In this document: positions 34,785 through 42,819 of the stretch, piece by piece | How positions within the stretch are numbered: position 1 is the first letter of the stretch | How the letters are laid out: each line of letters begins with the position of its first letter | Origin: an uncultured Lachnospiraceae bacterium | GTDB lineage: Bacteria > Bacillota > Clostridia > Lachnospirales > Lachnospiraceae | DNA length: 64,000 nucleotides | Direction of reading: 5' to 3' | Assembly (NCBI GenBank): GCA_910588125.1 | Contig: CAJUPI010000001.1 | Coordinates: 66,256 to 130,255, forward strand | Program-made: the position numbers and the translations under genes | The notes under the pieces: generated by a model | The model's database searches: none | Seen by the model: only the letters and a program-made list of their open reading frames with translations | What the model was told of the DNA's origin: nothing

Positions 34785-36440
34785 TCAGTCAGGCTGTACG
34801 GCATTACCAAGTTTCTCAAAAGGAGCATACCTGCCGGCAATTGCTTCTGCCACACGTACGCCGTCCATGGCTGCAGAGGTGATCCCTCCGGCATACCCGG
34901 CGCCTTCACCGCAGGGAAACAATCCTTTCATTTCACTTTCCAATTGTTCGTTCCGCCAAATCCGTACAGGAGAGGAAGTGCGGCTCTCCACTCCGGCAAG
35001 AATGGCATCCGCCCGGTCAAAGCCAGGAATCTTTTGGCCAAAGGCTTCTATTCCCTCCATCAGGGCTTCGCAAAGAACAGAGGGCAGCATCTGATGAAGA
35101 GAACCGAATCCCCAAGCTCCTTTCATCTGAGGGATTACATCCCCCAGGGCAGAGGACACTTCCTTTTTGCGGAAATCACCATATAACTGGACAGGGATTT
35201 TCCCTTCCGCGCATTGATACGCTGACTCTTCCAGACGTCTTTGAAAAGCCACTCCTGCCAACGGGGTATTGTCCGGAAAATCATCTGGCGTCACGGTTAC
35301 AATCAATGCACTGTTGGCGTTTATCCCTCCGCGGTCATGGTAACTCATACCATTGATTGCCAATCTTCCAGGCTCGGAAGAGGCATTCACCACATAGCCG
35401 CCCGGACACATGCAAAAAGAATAAACGCCACGTCCCAAGGAAGATTTCCAGGTCAGTTTATAGTCGGCCGCCCCAAGCCCTGGGATTATTTCCTTGCCAT
35501 ACTGCAAACAATTAATCATTTTTTGAGGATGTTGAATGCGTAGGCCTACTGCAAAGGCTTTGGCAGACATGAAAATGCCGTAGTCCTGAAGCATGGCAAA
35601 AGTATCTCTGGCACTGTGGCCAATCGCCAACACCACCGCTTCAGCTGGTATGTCCTCACCTTGTTCGGTCACTACTCCGCGAATCTGCCCCTGGCCGGAT
35701 AAAAGCCCGGTTACCTGACAGCCAAAACGGACTTCACCTCCTAGACGGATGATTTCCTTTCTCATGTTTTTTACGATTTGGCTTAAAACATCCGTACCGA
35801 TATGTGGCTTATTTTGGTACAGGATCTCTTCACCGGCTCCAAATTCCCGAAAAATTTCCAGCACCAGCTGATTTCTCCCCTGAGGATCCTTGATAAGAGT
35901 ATTTAATTTTCCATCCGAAAAAGTGCCCGCTCCCCCTTCTCCAAATTGTACATTGGAACGGGCATCCAGAATTCCTGTTTTCCAAAATCTTGCCACCGCT
36001 TCCTGCCTTTTTGAAACATCAAATCCTCTCTCCAAGAGCAGAGGGCGATAGCCGTAACGGGCAAGCATCAGTCCACAGAACAATCCGGCAGGGCCGGTTC
36101 CGATGATAACCGGCGGATATGCCAGCTTTTTTATTCCTGGCTTTACAAAGTGGTAGGCTTCTCGGGGAGAGGGCAGAATCTGTACATTTTTTGCTTTATG
36201 TAGCATAGCTTTTTCCAGGCTTTTTTTCGTTTTTCCCTTTTGAGATGAAAGGGATTTCAATTCCACATCAAGAGTGTAACTATAAAACAACTCTGGCTTT
36301 TTCCGGGCGTCTAGCGATTGTCGGCGAATAACAACTGCTGCTATCTTCTCTGGAGATACCCGTAAAATTTTTGCCGCTTTTTGTTTCAATTCTTCCGGTT
36401 GATGTCCCACAGGTAATTTTAATTGTGTAATTTGTATCAT
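34785..36440 (-). CDS. FAD-dependent oxidoreductase (COG2509 type)
   Basis: Flavoprotein of about 551 residues of unknown substrate, widespread in anaerobes. The N-terminal about 95 residues form a separate small domain (QITQLKLPVGHQPEELKQKAAKIL); the FAD-binding GTGPAGLFCGLMLARYG is near residue 97-113, then VQFGEGGAGTFSDGKLNT and a C-terminal FPCGEGAGYAGGITSAAMDG FAD motif. ATG 36440 is chosen because it forms an ATGA overlap with the preceding gene and has GGGAG 9 bases upstream; ATG 36446 is possible. It is translationally coupled to the other flavoprotein. Confidence 0.88.
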   Translation of the reverse strand: MIQITQLKLPVGHQPEELKQKAAKILRVSPEKIAAVVIRRQSLDARKKPELFYSYTLDVELKSLSSQKGKTKKSLEKAMLHKAKNVQILPSPREAYHFVKPGIKKLAYPPVIIGTGPAGLFCGLMLARYGYRPLLLERGFDVSKRQEAVARFWKTGILDARSNVQFGEGGAGTFSDGKLNTLIKDPQGRNQLVLEIFREFGAGEEILYQNKPHIGTDVLSQIVKNMRKEIIRLGGEVRFGCQVTGLLSGQGQIRGVVTEQGEDIPAEAVVLAIGHSARDTFAMLQDYGIFMSAKAFAVGLRIQHPQKMINCLQYGKEIIPGLGAADYKLTWKSSLGRGVYSFCMCPGGYVVNASSEPGRLAINGMSYHDRGGINANSALIVTVTPDDFPDNTPLAGVAFQRRLEESAYQCAEGKIPVQLYGDFRKKEVSSALGDVIPQMKGAWGFGSLHQMLPSVLCEALMEGIEAFGQKIPGFDRADAILAGVESRTSSPVRIWRNEQLESEMKGLFPCGEGAGYAGGITSAAMDGVRVAEAIAGRYAPFEKLGNAVQPD

Positions 36441-37669
36441 AGGCATTTACTCCCGGCAGCCATACCAGCCAGACAACCAGTTGACCAGGCCCATTGCAGA
36501 TTATATCCGCCGCAGATTCCATCTACATCAAGGAGCTCACCGATCAGATAGAGATCCGGAACCAACCGCGATTCCAGTGTTTCCGGTATCAGCTCACGAG
36601 TGTCCACACCTCCGCAGCATACTTGCGCCTGTTCATAAGAGTTTGTTGCTGTGACTGCCACTTCCCAGGATTTGATTTGATTTGCCAGACGCCTCCAGGA
36701 GCTGTCTTTTACCTCTCCGGCAAGCTGCTCTGCTGGAATATTGGCCTGTTTAAAAAGCACGAAAGCCAGCTTTTTGTGAAGAACCCCTGTCAGAAAATCC
36801 TGGCATTTCATATCTGGTAGCTGTCTTGTTCTTTGTATCAAAAAGCTGCTCAAGGCTTCTCTGTTTTTATCAGGCATAAAGTCCAGTACCGCTTTGACCT
36901 CCTTTTTGGCCGCCAGCCTTTTGGCCGCCCAATGGCTGACTTGAAAGGTGGGAATTCCCGAAATGCCGTAATCCGTAAGCTGAAGCTCTCCGCTGTCCTC
37001 GCAAAGTCGCTCTCCATCGGAATACAAAGTAACTTTTGCCAGGCAGCGGACGCCTGCCAGATGTTTGAAATATTTACCTTCACAGCGAAGTTGCACCAGC
37101 GCCGGCAACGGTGGGATAATTCGATGTCCGAAGCCCTGAGCCAGCTGATAACCGCTGCCATCCGATCCCGTTTTCGGCGCCGCCATTGAACCGGTTGCTA
37201 AAATCAGAAAATCACTAAAAAAGTCTCCCTCACTGGTCCGGATCGTAAATGTTTTTCCTGCTTTTTTCTTCAGTTGTCGGATCTGGCAGTTCAAAACCAC
37301 CGGAACCTTTCTCCTGTTAAGCTCTATCCGTAATAAATCCAGTACGGCGGTTGCCTGTTCTGAATTCGGATAAATATAACCATTTTTATTTTTGGTGAGC
37401 AAACCCAGCTCTTCGAAAAAGAGCAGAGTATCCCGCACAGAGAAGAGATCCAGTACTTTCATAGGAAAATCCGGATAACTGCTATGATAACAATCGCTTC
37501 TGACGGAGAGATTCGTAAGGTTACATTTTCCGTTGCCTGTGGCCAGCAGCTTCTTGCCAACCCGATCCATATGTTCCAGAATCATCACATCGGCTCCCTG
37601 GCGCGCTGCCATAATTGCTGCCGCCATACCAGAAGCACCGCCTCCGACAACGATCCCTCTTCTTCCCAA
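36437..37669 (-). CDS. HI0933-family NAD(P)/FAD-dependent oxidoreductase
   Basis: Flavoprotein of 410 residues in the HI0933/YhiN/BaiN family. The FAD site GIVVGGGASGMAAAIMAARQGADVMILEH begins within ten residues of the chosen start, and LLATGNGKCNLTN, LILATGSMAAPKTGSDGSGYQLA and GICGGYNLQWAWSTG follow. The open frame reaches 37876, but there the extra residues overlap the next gene's transcript and do not resemble the family. TTG 37669 has AGGAGG 6 bases upstream and fits the usual length. Relatives include bile-acid 12-dehydro reductases, but most have no known substrate; a bile-acid role is not supported by context. Confidence 0.87.
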   Translation of the reverse strand: MGRRGIVVGGGASGMAAAIMAARQGADVMILEHMDRVGKKLLATGNGKCNLTNLSVRSDCYHSSYPDFPMKVLDLFSVRDTLLFFEELGLLTKNKNGYIYPNSEQATAVLDLLRIELNRRKVPVVLNCQIRQLKKKAGKTFTIRTSEGDFFSDFLILATGSMAAPKTGSDGSGYQLAQGFGHRIIPPLPALVQLRCEGKYFKHLAGVRCLAKVTLYSDGERLCEDSGELQLTDYGISGIPTFQVSHWAAKRLAAKKEVKAVLDFMPDKNREALSSFLIQRTRQLPDMKCQDFLTGVLHKKLAFVLFKQANIPAEQLAGEVKDSSWRRLANQIKSWEVAVTATNSYEQAQVCCGGVDTRELIPETLESRLVPDLYLIGELLDVDGICGGYNLQWAWSTGCLAGMAAGSKCL

Positions 37670-37752
37670 ACCATCACCTCCTGATCCGTGTTTTATATTT
37701 TGGGCATCCTTCCTTATTGTATCTGCTTTATTATCCGTTTTCAAGTCTTTTA

Positions 37753-38157
37753 TCAGCTGGTATAAGACTCCAAATAGTGAATGACATCCATCATATCCGG
37801 AAACCAAATCCCCTCTCTCAAACGTTCTTGTTCTCGCACCGGGAAGTCCATCAGAGGAATATGTGTATAAAGGCAAATCGTTTCTTTATCTTTGCCGAAC
37901 ACCAATAAAAAGCCGTCTTCCGATACCAGATAATATTCTCCGGTTATCTTTTCATGCCGAACCTGCTCATGGTTTACGGCAGCCAGATTTTCCGGTACGG
38001 TTTCCGTCGGCTGGATGGTTGCCATGGTTTTTTTTTCGCTGCTTGCCGTTGGTGAAACAGACACATTTTGCTTGTTCTGATTGACACAATATCCGGCAAC
38101 GAGACAGGCAGCGCTAACTCCGACAAATAAAAATAAGCAGATCATATACCGTTTCAT
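37753..38157 (-). CDS. Membrane-anchored protein with BofC-C-like domain
   Basis: 134-residue protein: a membrane or signal helix (about 5-22, MICLFLFVGVSAACLVAGY), a Ser/Thr/Glu linker, then a compact C-terminal domain (about 72-134) with EYYLVSEDGFLLVFGKDKET, HIPLMDFPVREQERLREGI and VIHYLESYTS. This pattern matches my memory of the BofC C-terminal domain of Clostridia, in which BofC is a spore forespore regulator, but identity is modest. ATG 38157 has AGGAGG upstream. The ribosome site and ATG lie in the loop of an inverted repeat (38129-38199). It follows the DUF3048 gene by 58 bases. Confidence 0.65.
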   Translation of the reverse strand: MKRYMICLFLFVGVSAACLVAGYCVNQNKQNVSVSPTASSEKKTMATIQPTETVPENLAAVNHEQVRHEKITGEYYLVSEDGFLLVFGKDKETICLYTHIPLMDFPVREQERLREGIWFPDMMDVIHYLESYTS

Positions 38158-38199
38158 AGTGAAACCTCCTAATGATAGGGTTATTATCTGCTTATTTTT
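38129..38199 (-). promoter_or_regulatory. Inverted repeat enclosing the ribosome site and start codon of the BofC-like gene
   Basis: ATCTGCTTATTTTT (38186-38199) and AAAAATAAGCAGAT (38129-38142) are perfect 14-bp arms. In the mRNA the 43-base loop holds AGGAGG and the ATG; the downstream arm lies in the first codons. A second small repeat, GTTTCAnnnTGAAAC (38151-38165), also covers the ATG. Possible translational control. Confidence 0.55.
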
Positions 38200-38215
38200 C
38201 CCTGTTATGGCATTT

Positions 38216-39355
38216 TTATTCCAGAACAATTTTTCCCGCATCCGAAGTAGGTACAATACATATCCAGGTTTTTCCTGGATTCAGCACAATTTCCCGGCCA
38301 TCCGACGCAAAGTAGTGAGTAACTCCAAATTCTCCATCCTTTTTCCAGGAAATCTCGACAGCCTTTCCATTGGTGATAAAGAAGCCTCCCCATTGATCTT
38401 CGTGAACATTGATATTCCGATAATCCGTAGTTGCATAATAGCCGGCCGAACAACATTGGATCAGAATATTTTTAACTGTAATCGGACCTTCATTTCCCAT
38501 GTGCTCGGCTCCATATTGATAGCGGTGATACAGTCCGTCCTCTTCGTGATATTCGAACCAGGGTTGATTGAGAGCGTATCCGGGAGTTACCTTCGACGCC
38601 TCAAGAACACCGTCTCCTGTCAAAAAAACAGGATACTCTACATTGGCAAAGTAATAATGCCCCTGGTACTCTTTGTCATATTCCTGAGAATATCCGAGTT
38701 TTTCAATCGCACGTTGTATTCCTTCATAGCTGGCGTAAGCGTTGTGAGGCCGCTTGCGGTCGCTTGAGCGATAATAGGCGGTTTCGCCAATGCCTTCAAT
38801 GCCATTGATATTATCCACATTTTTCAGATAAGGCCTGGCAAAAGTGCTTTGGCCGTAATGAGCATAAATGGCATCGAATTCCCGCGCAAAATAGGTATAA
38901 TAGGTACGGCAGCTCCGCACAGAGCCAATCCGTTCTAAATCGTCATAGTTTTCTATAATTGCCATATAGCGGTTCATATCCCCTTCTACCGGAGCCTCAT
39001 AGATAATGCCAGCCCGATTGATTCCATACTGAGGAAGAGCCGCCTTATCATTGCTCATCATGATCGCCAAAGGCCGACGGTTGCCCTGGGCAACGGGAAC
39101 CATCTCCCCGGTCAGATAACTGCGGATCATACCGCCATCTTCCGTTCGCTCCCAGGGCGCGTAAACTTCTGGGCCTTTTGCTGCTTCACTCTCTTCGGGC
39201 TCCGTCTCAATGATAATCGGTTCCGTCTCCGGTTCGATATGGATCACAGTATCTGCTAAATCGACGGGTTCTGAATTGGTCTTTTTGGCACAGCCTCCTG
39301 AAAAAATCACGGCAATCAGAAGCATCCCCCATATCATGATACGGCTTTTTTTCAT
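38216..39355 (-). CDS. DUF3048 (YerB-like) lipoprotein
   Basis: Exported lipoprotein of 379 residues. Signal peptide with lipobox SGGC (Cys about 22), an acidic linker (EPETEPIIIETEPEESE), then the two-part DUF3048 region: RPLAIMMSNDKAALPQYGINRAGIIYE, SVRSCRTYYTYFAREFDAIYAHYG and a C-terminal beta domain with TVKNILIQCC and NPGKTWICIVP. YerB family proteins are Gram-positive envelope proteins of unknown function. The start overlaps the ybeY stop by 4 bases (ATGA). Confidence 0.88.
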   Translation of the reverse strand: MKKSRIMIWGMLLIAVIFSGGCAKKTNSEPVDLADTVIHIEPETEPIIIETEPEESEAAKGPEVYAPWERTEDGGMIRSYLTGEMVPVAQGNRRPLAIMMSNDKAALPQYGINRAGIIYEAPVEGDMNRYMAIIENYDDLERIGSVRSCRTYYTYFAREFDAIYAHYGQSTFARPYLKNVDNINGIEGIGETAYYRSSDRKRPHNAYASYEGIQRAIEKLGYSQEYDKEYQGHYYFANVEYPVFLTGDGVLEASKVTPGYALNQPWFEYHEEDGLYHRYQYGAEHMGNEGPITVKNILIQCCSAGYYATTDYRNINVHEDQWGGFFITNGKAVEISWKKDGEFGVTHYFASDGREIVLNPGKTWICIVPTSDAGKIVLE

Positions 39356-39849
39356 CGATCATATCCTTCCCCAGATAATATTTCCCGTTGCTTTTGCTCC
39401 ATGAGTTCCCGCTCTTCTTCCTTCATGTGATCGTATCCGCAAAGATGCAGCATACTGTGAGCAATTAGAAAAGCCAGCTCCCGACGCTGGGAATGTCCAT
39501 ATTTTTCGGCCTGTTCCACTATCTTTTCCACAGAAACCACGATATCGCCCAAAATAAGCTCACCGGTCTCCGGATTAAAAAAATCTTCCACGTTCTCTTC
39601 CACATGGCTGAAATCCGACTCTTTTTCAAAGTCAATCATGGGAAAAGACAGTACATCGGTAGGTGCGTCCGTCTGCCGGTAATCGCGGTTGATTTCCTGT
39701 ATGGCATCATTGTCAGTAAATAACACATTTACCTCAGCTTCATAAGGACATTTTTCATAGTCAAGCACTGCCGGGATGATCTCCTCCACAATATCCTCAT
39801 AGGGAAGCTCCAATATTTTTTCTGTTTCGTACTCTACATGAATGGTCAT
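39352..39849 (-). CDS. ybeY: Endoribonuclease YbeY
   Basis: Zinc-dependent single-strand endoribonuclease needed for 16S rRNA 3' maturation and ribosome quality control. 165 residues from ATG 39849, which has AAAGGGGAT upstream (the open frame to 39936 overlaps phoH). The zinc motif HSMLHLCGYDH is near residue 127-137; TDNDAIQEINRDYRQTDAPTDVLSFP is the other signature. It lies directly after phoH, an order conserved across bacteria. Confidence 0.95.
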   Translation of the reverse strand: MTIHVEYETEKILELPYEDIVEEIIPAVLDYEKCPYEAEVNVLFTDNDAIQEINRDYRQTDAPTDVLSFPMIDFEKESDFSHVEENVEDFFNPETGELILGDIVVSVEKIVEQAEKYGHSQRRELAFLIAHSMLHLCGYDHMKEEERELMEQKQREILSGEGYDR

Positions 39850-39862
39850 CCGATCCCCTTTC

Positions 39863-40870
39863 TTATTTTCGACGATTCCGCCTTTCTGTTTTATCCGGCC
39901 GCTCCTTTCGCTCCTCTCTTCGTTCATAATTATCATAAGCTTGTACGATTTTTTGTACTAACGGATGACGAACCACATCCTCGCTGGTCAGATTGCAAAA
40001 ACCAATATCGTCAATTTTCTGTAATATCCGCATAGCCACGTCAAGCCCGGAGGCTGCTCCCCCGGGAAGATCCTTCTGGGTCTTATCTCCGGTGATAACC
40101 ACCTTGGAACCAAAGCCGATTCGGGTCAGAAACATCTTCATTTGCGCCGGTGTTGTATTCTGGGCTTCATCCAGGATAATATAAGCATTATCCAAAGTCC
40201 GACCCCGCATATAGGCCAGAGGCGCCACTTCAATTAATCCCTTTTCGGAATTGTGAAGAAAGCTTTCAGCTCCCATAATCTGATACAATGCATCATAAAG
40301 CGGCCGCAGATAGGGATCGATTTTGCTCTGTAAATCTCCCGGCAGAAAGCCAAGCTTTTCTCCGGCTTCAATTGCCGGCCTGGTTAAAATAATCCGGTTT
40401 ACCTCGCTGTTTTTAAAGGCTTGAATCGCCATCGCCATCGCCAGATAAGTCTTCCCGGTTCCGGCCGGCCCGACACCAAAAACAATCATTTTTTTGCGAA
40501 TGGCATCCACATATTGTTTCTGTCCCAATGTCTTTGGTTTGACCGGTTTGCCATTGACCGTGCGGCAGATAATATCCTTATCAATTTCCAAAATTGCATG
40601 GTCTGATTCGGTGAAGGAAAGGGAAAGTGCATAATCGACATTTTGCTCGGTGATAGTGTTACCGCGTTTGGAAAGCTCCACCAGATTGTTAAATACGCTT
40701 TTTGCCTTTTGAATCATGCCATCCGGACCAATCAGCTTAATTGCCCCGTCCCGGGCGACAATCGTCACTCGTAAGGTACGTTCTATTTTTTTCAAATACT
40801 GGTCAAACTGGCCGCATACATTTTTTTCATGTTCGACTGGGATGTCGATAATCGTCTCCAATATACTCAT
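39863..40870 (-). CDS. phoH: PhoH family ATPase
   Basis: Predicted RNA-associated P-loop ATPase, 335 residues. An N-terminal KH-like segment (about 25-70) precedes Walker A GPAGTGKTYLAM and Walker B IILDEAQN, with GDKTQKDLPGG as sensor region. The C-terminal tail is Arg/Lys/Glu-rich (about 310-335). The start overlaps the yqfD stop (ATGA). Its place between yqfD and ybeY is the standard Firmicutes arrangement (yqfC-yqfD-phoH-ybeY). Confidence 0.95.
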   Translation of the reverse strand: MSILETIIDIPVEHEKNVCGQFDQYLKKIERTLRVTIVARDGAIKLIGPDGMIQKAKSVFNNLVELSKRGNTITEQNVDYALSLSFTESDHAILEIDKDIICRTVNGKPVKPKTLGQKQYVDAIRKKMIVFGVGPAGTGKTYLAMAMAIQAFKNSEVNRIILTRPAIEAGEKLGFLPGDLQSKIDPYLRPLYDALYQIMGAESFLHNSEKGLIEVAPLAYMRGRTLDNAYIILDEAQNTTPAQMKMFLTRIGFGSKVVITGDKTQKDLPGGAASGLDVAMRILQKIDDIGFCNLTSEDVVRHPLVQKIVQAYDNYERREERKERPDKTERRNRRK

Positions 40871-42096
40871 TCAGTTATCTGTTCTCCTTCTTTTCCGGTT
40901 CCAATCCGTTCTTCCAGCAAAAAATCCCCCTGAATGATCCAACCGGAATCCTCTTTACATATTTTAACACTATTTTGGAGAATTTGTACCCCCTTTTGGC
41001 TTAAATTTTCTATCTTTTTTTGGTGAATTTTATCTTTTTCTATATTTAACTCTTCTTCTGTCAAAAAATGCTCACAGGTTTGATATTCTTTGGCCAGGAT
41101 TTGATCCACCCAGACAGGAAGATAAAAGTCGCCCAGTACTGTTACCTGGCAGCTTCGAGAGGTGATCTCCCAGGGGTTTTCTCCCAGTGCCGGCAGCATC
41201 CAAAGAAAAGACAGGCCGCCCAGACGCAATCGGAACCCATGACGTTTTCTTCCGGTTTCTGTCCGCTTCAAAGTCAAAAAAGGCACCTTTTCCTGATAGC
41301 TTTCAGCCGTAATCGCATAAATATCCGCATCTGCCCGCACAGGCTGTTCGCGCACCAACTCCTCTGAATCATTATAAATCGGGATTGCACCGCGGACAAG
41401 CAAGGTTCCCTCTTCTACGGAATCTCCAATATGAATCTGAGATTTTCCCCGGCGAATGATCATGCGGGTGATCGTACCTGATTTTTCAGCTACCAGATCG
41501 CGAGGCAGGCTATCTTTTTGCGGGATATTACTCATCACCTCATTTTCCTTTACCTTAATCATCAAACGGGTGCCGGAAATACGCGCGGAAACCCATATGA
41601 TTTCCGGATAATCACTGCGAATGGATTCTTCTAATTGATCACAGTCAATCCCTATCTTGGGACGTCCATAGCGGATATCCTGGGTATCCAAATAGTGAAG
41701 CAAAGTATCATCTGTAAACTGATAATTCCCTTCAATCGTAATATCCCAGATAAACTGTGACATCACCAACAAAACGAGAAAAAAGGAAGCAATGCCAGCG
41801 GCATATAATTTCCTTTTTCGGTTCCGGTATAAAAAAAAGGGAAGTCCGTATCTTCCCAGAATTCTCAGTCGTACCTGTGCCTTTCTGACTAATGGTTTTA
41901 CCCGCCGGTAATCCCGGATGCTGATCAGGAACTGATAACTATCATCCTGATATTTCAGATCCCAGATTACAATCTGTTTTGCCATACATAAATTCAGAAA
42001 ACGTTCCGGTGAAAATCCTTTCAGCCGGATTCTCAGATATCCCTGGAAATAATGCTTTAAGGTATCCTTCAATCCAATCACTCCCGTTTCCATCAT
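40867..42096 (-). CDS. yqfD: Sporulation protein YqfD
   Basis: Sporulation protein of 409 residues related to the stage IV proteins made under mother-cell control. N-terminal about 85 cytosolic residues, a membrane helix (about 92-112, AAGIASFFLVLLVMSQF), then an extracytoplasmic domain with DITIEGNYQFTDDTLLHYLDTQDIRYG and PEIIWVSARISGTRLMIKVKE. ATG 42096 has no clear ribosome site; a TTG at 42072 with CGGGAG upstream would start at the family-typical LKDTLKHYFQG and may be the true start. It is 18 bases after yqfC. Confidence 0.9.
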   Translation of the reverse strand: MMETGVIGLKDTLKHYFQGYLRIRLKGFSPERFLNLCMAKQIVIWDLKYQDDSYQFLISIRDYRRVKPLVRKAQVRLRILGRYGLPFFLYRNRKRKLYAAGIASFFLVLLVMSQFIWDITIEGNYQFTDDTLLHYLDTQDIRYGRPKIGIDCDQLEESIRSDYPEIIWVSARISGTRLMIKVKENEVMSNIPQKDSLPRDLVAEKSGTITRMIIRRGKSQIHIGDSVEEGTLLVRGAIPIYNDSEELVREQPVRADADIYAITAESYQEKVPFLTLKRTETGRKRHGFRLRLGGLSFLWMLPALGENPWEITSRSCQVTVLGDFYLPVWVDQILAKEYQTCEHFLTEEELNIEKDKIHQKKIENLSQKGVQILQNSVKICKEDSGWIIQGDFLLEERIGTGKEGEQITE

Positions 42097-42113
42097 ATTC
42101 TTGTGAACACCGT

Positions 42114-42383
42114 TTAGTCGCCGAATTCCATTGACTGGATAAAACCGCTGATTTTCATCTCATCGTGATTGTAATATTCGATATGAAGCCGTTTTCCGTG
42201 GAACTGCAGCTTGCAATTTCTTGCCTGTAGCTTTACCGTCTGATCATCATAAATAAGAATTCCCCGATAGTTTTCGACTATTACGCTGGTTCGGCCAACA
42301 AACGATATCAATACCTCTCCCAATACCACATCTTTCGGCAGTTTCAGATTGTCCGCTGCCGCAATTTTCATCCGCTCAAACAA
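42114..42383 (-). CDS. yqfC: Sporulation protein YqfC
   Basis: 89-residue protein of the YabP/YqfC family with LPKDVVLGEVLISFVGRTSVIVENYRGILIY and a beta-rich core ending in FIQSMEF. The family is required for normal sporulation in Bacillus and always precedes yqfD. The start is TTG at 42383 (AGAGGAT upstream); ATG 42371 would be too close to its ribosome site. It begins 78 bases after the rpsU stop, past a strong terminator. Confidence 0.92.
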   Translation of the reverse strand: MFERMKIAAADNLKLPKDVVLGEVLISFVGRTSVIVENYRGILIYDDQTVKLQARNCKLQFHGKRLHIEYYNHDEMKISGFIQSMEFGD

Positions 42384-42421
42384 TGGCTCTATCCTCTGTT
42401 GGAAATTATTACTATTCTACG

Positions 42422-42453
42422 AAAAAAACCCCAGCCTTATGACTGGGGTTTTT
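42422..42453 (-). terminator. Strong terminator after rpsU
   Basis: CCCCAG and CTGGGG (42429-42434, 42443-42448) with an 8-base loop, flanked by A-run and T-run on both sides. It is symmetric but positioned 8 bases after the rpsU stop on the minus strand. Confidence 0.92.
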
Positions 42454-42460
42454 GAAACGT

Positions 42461-42637
42461 TTAATTAAATTTACGTTTTCTTGCGGCCTCAGACTTTTTC
42501 TTACGTCTGACGCTTGGTTTCTCGTAATGTTCTCTTTTACGAATTTCTTGCTGGATACCTGCTTTTGCACAGTTTCTTTTAAATCTGCGCAATGCACTGT
42601 CCAAACTCTCGTTCTCTTTAACAATTACGTTTGACAT
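42461..42637 (-). CDS. rpsU: 30S ribosomal protein S21
   Basis: 58-residue small-subunit ribosomal protein. Translation gives VIVKENESLDSALRRFKRNC, then a basic stretch with HYEKPSVRRKKKSEAARKRK, the standard S21 pattern in Firmicutes. The GGAGG ribosome site lies 18-22 bases upstream of ATG 42637, a long spacing, with GGTG closer. A longer open frame in another phase (42412-42624) overlaps it but has no family. It has its own promoter (42714-42741) and terminator and so is a single-gene unit. Confidence 0.96.
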   Translation of the reverse strand: MSNVIVKENESLDSALRRFKRNCAKAGIQQEIRKREHYEKPSVRRKKKSEAARKRKFN

Positions 42638-42713
42638 CGCTCACACCTGACCTCCCTCCAGTTGTGTACTTGTGCATAATACAACTGTTTGGGTATTTAT
42701 TCGCACTGCTTAA

Positions 42714-42741
42714 ATTATAACATAAAATCTCTATTCGTCAA
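42714..42741 (-). promoter_or_regulatory. rpsU promoter
   Basis: Minus strand TTGACG (42741-42736), 16-base spacer, TATAAT (42719-42714). The leader before ATG contains a small hairpin CAGTTGT/ACAACTG (42660-42688). Confidence 0.8.
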
Positions 42742-42819
42742 CTATTTTTTGCAAAACATGGCAAATTTCCCTTTTGCCTTAAAAATCGCTTTTTTTAAGC
42801 CTGCAAATACGGCCTTAAG

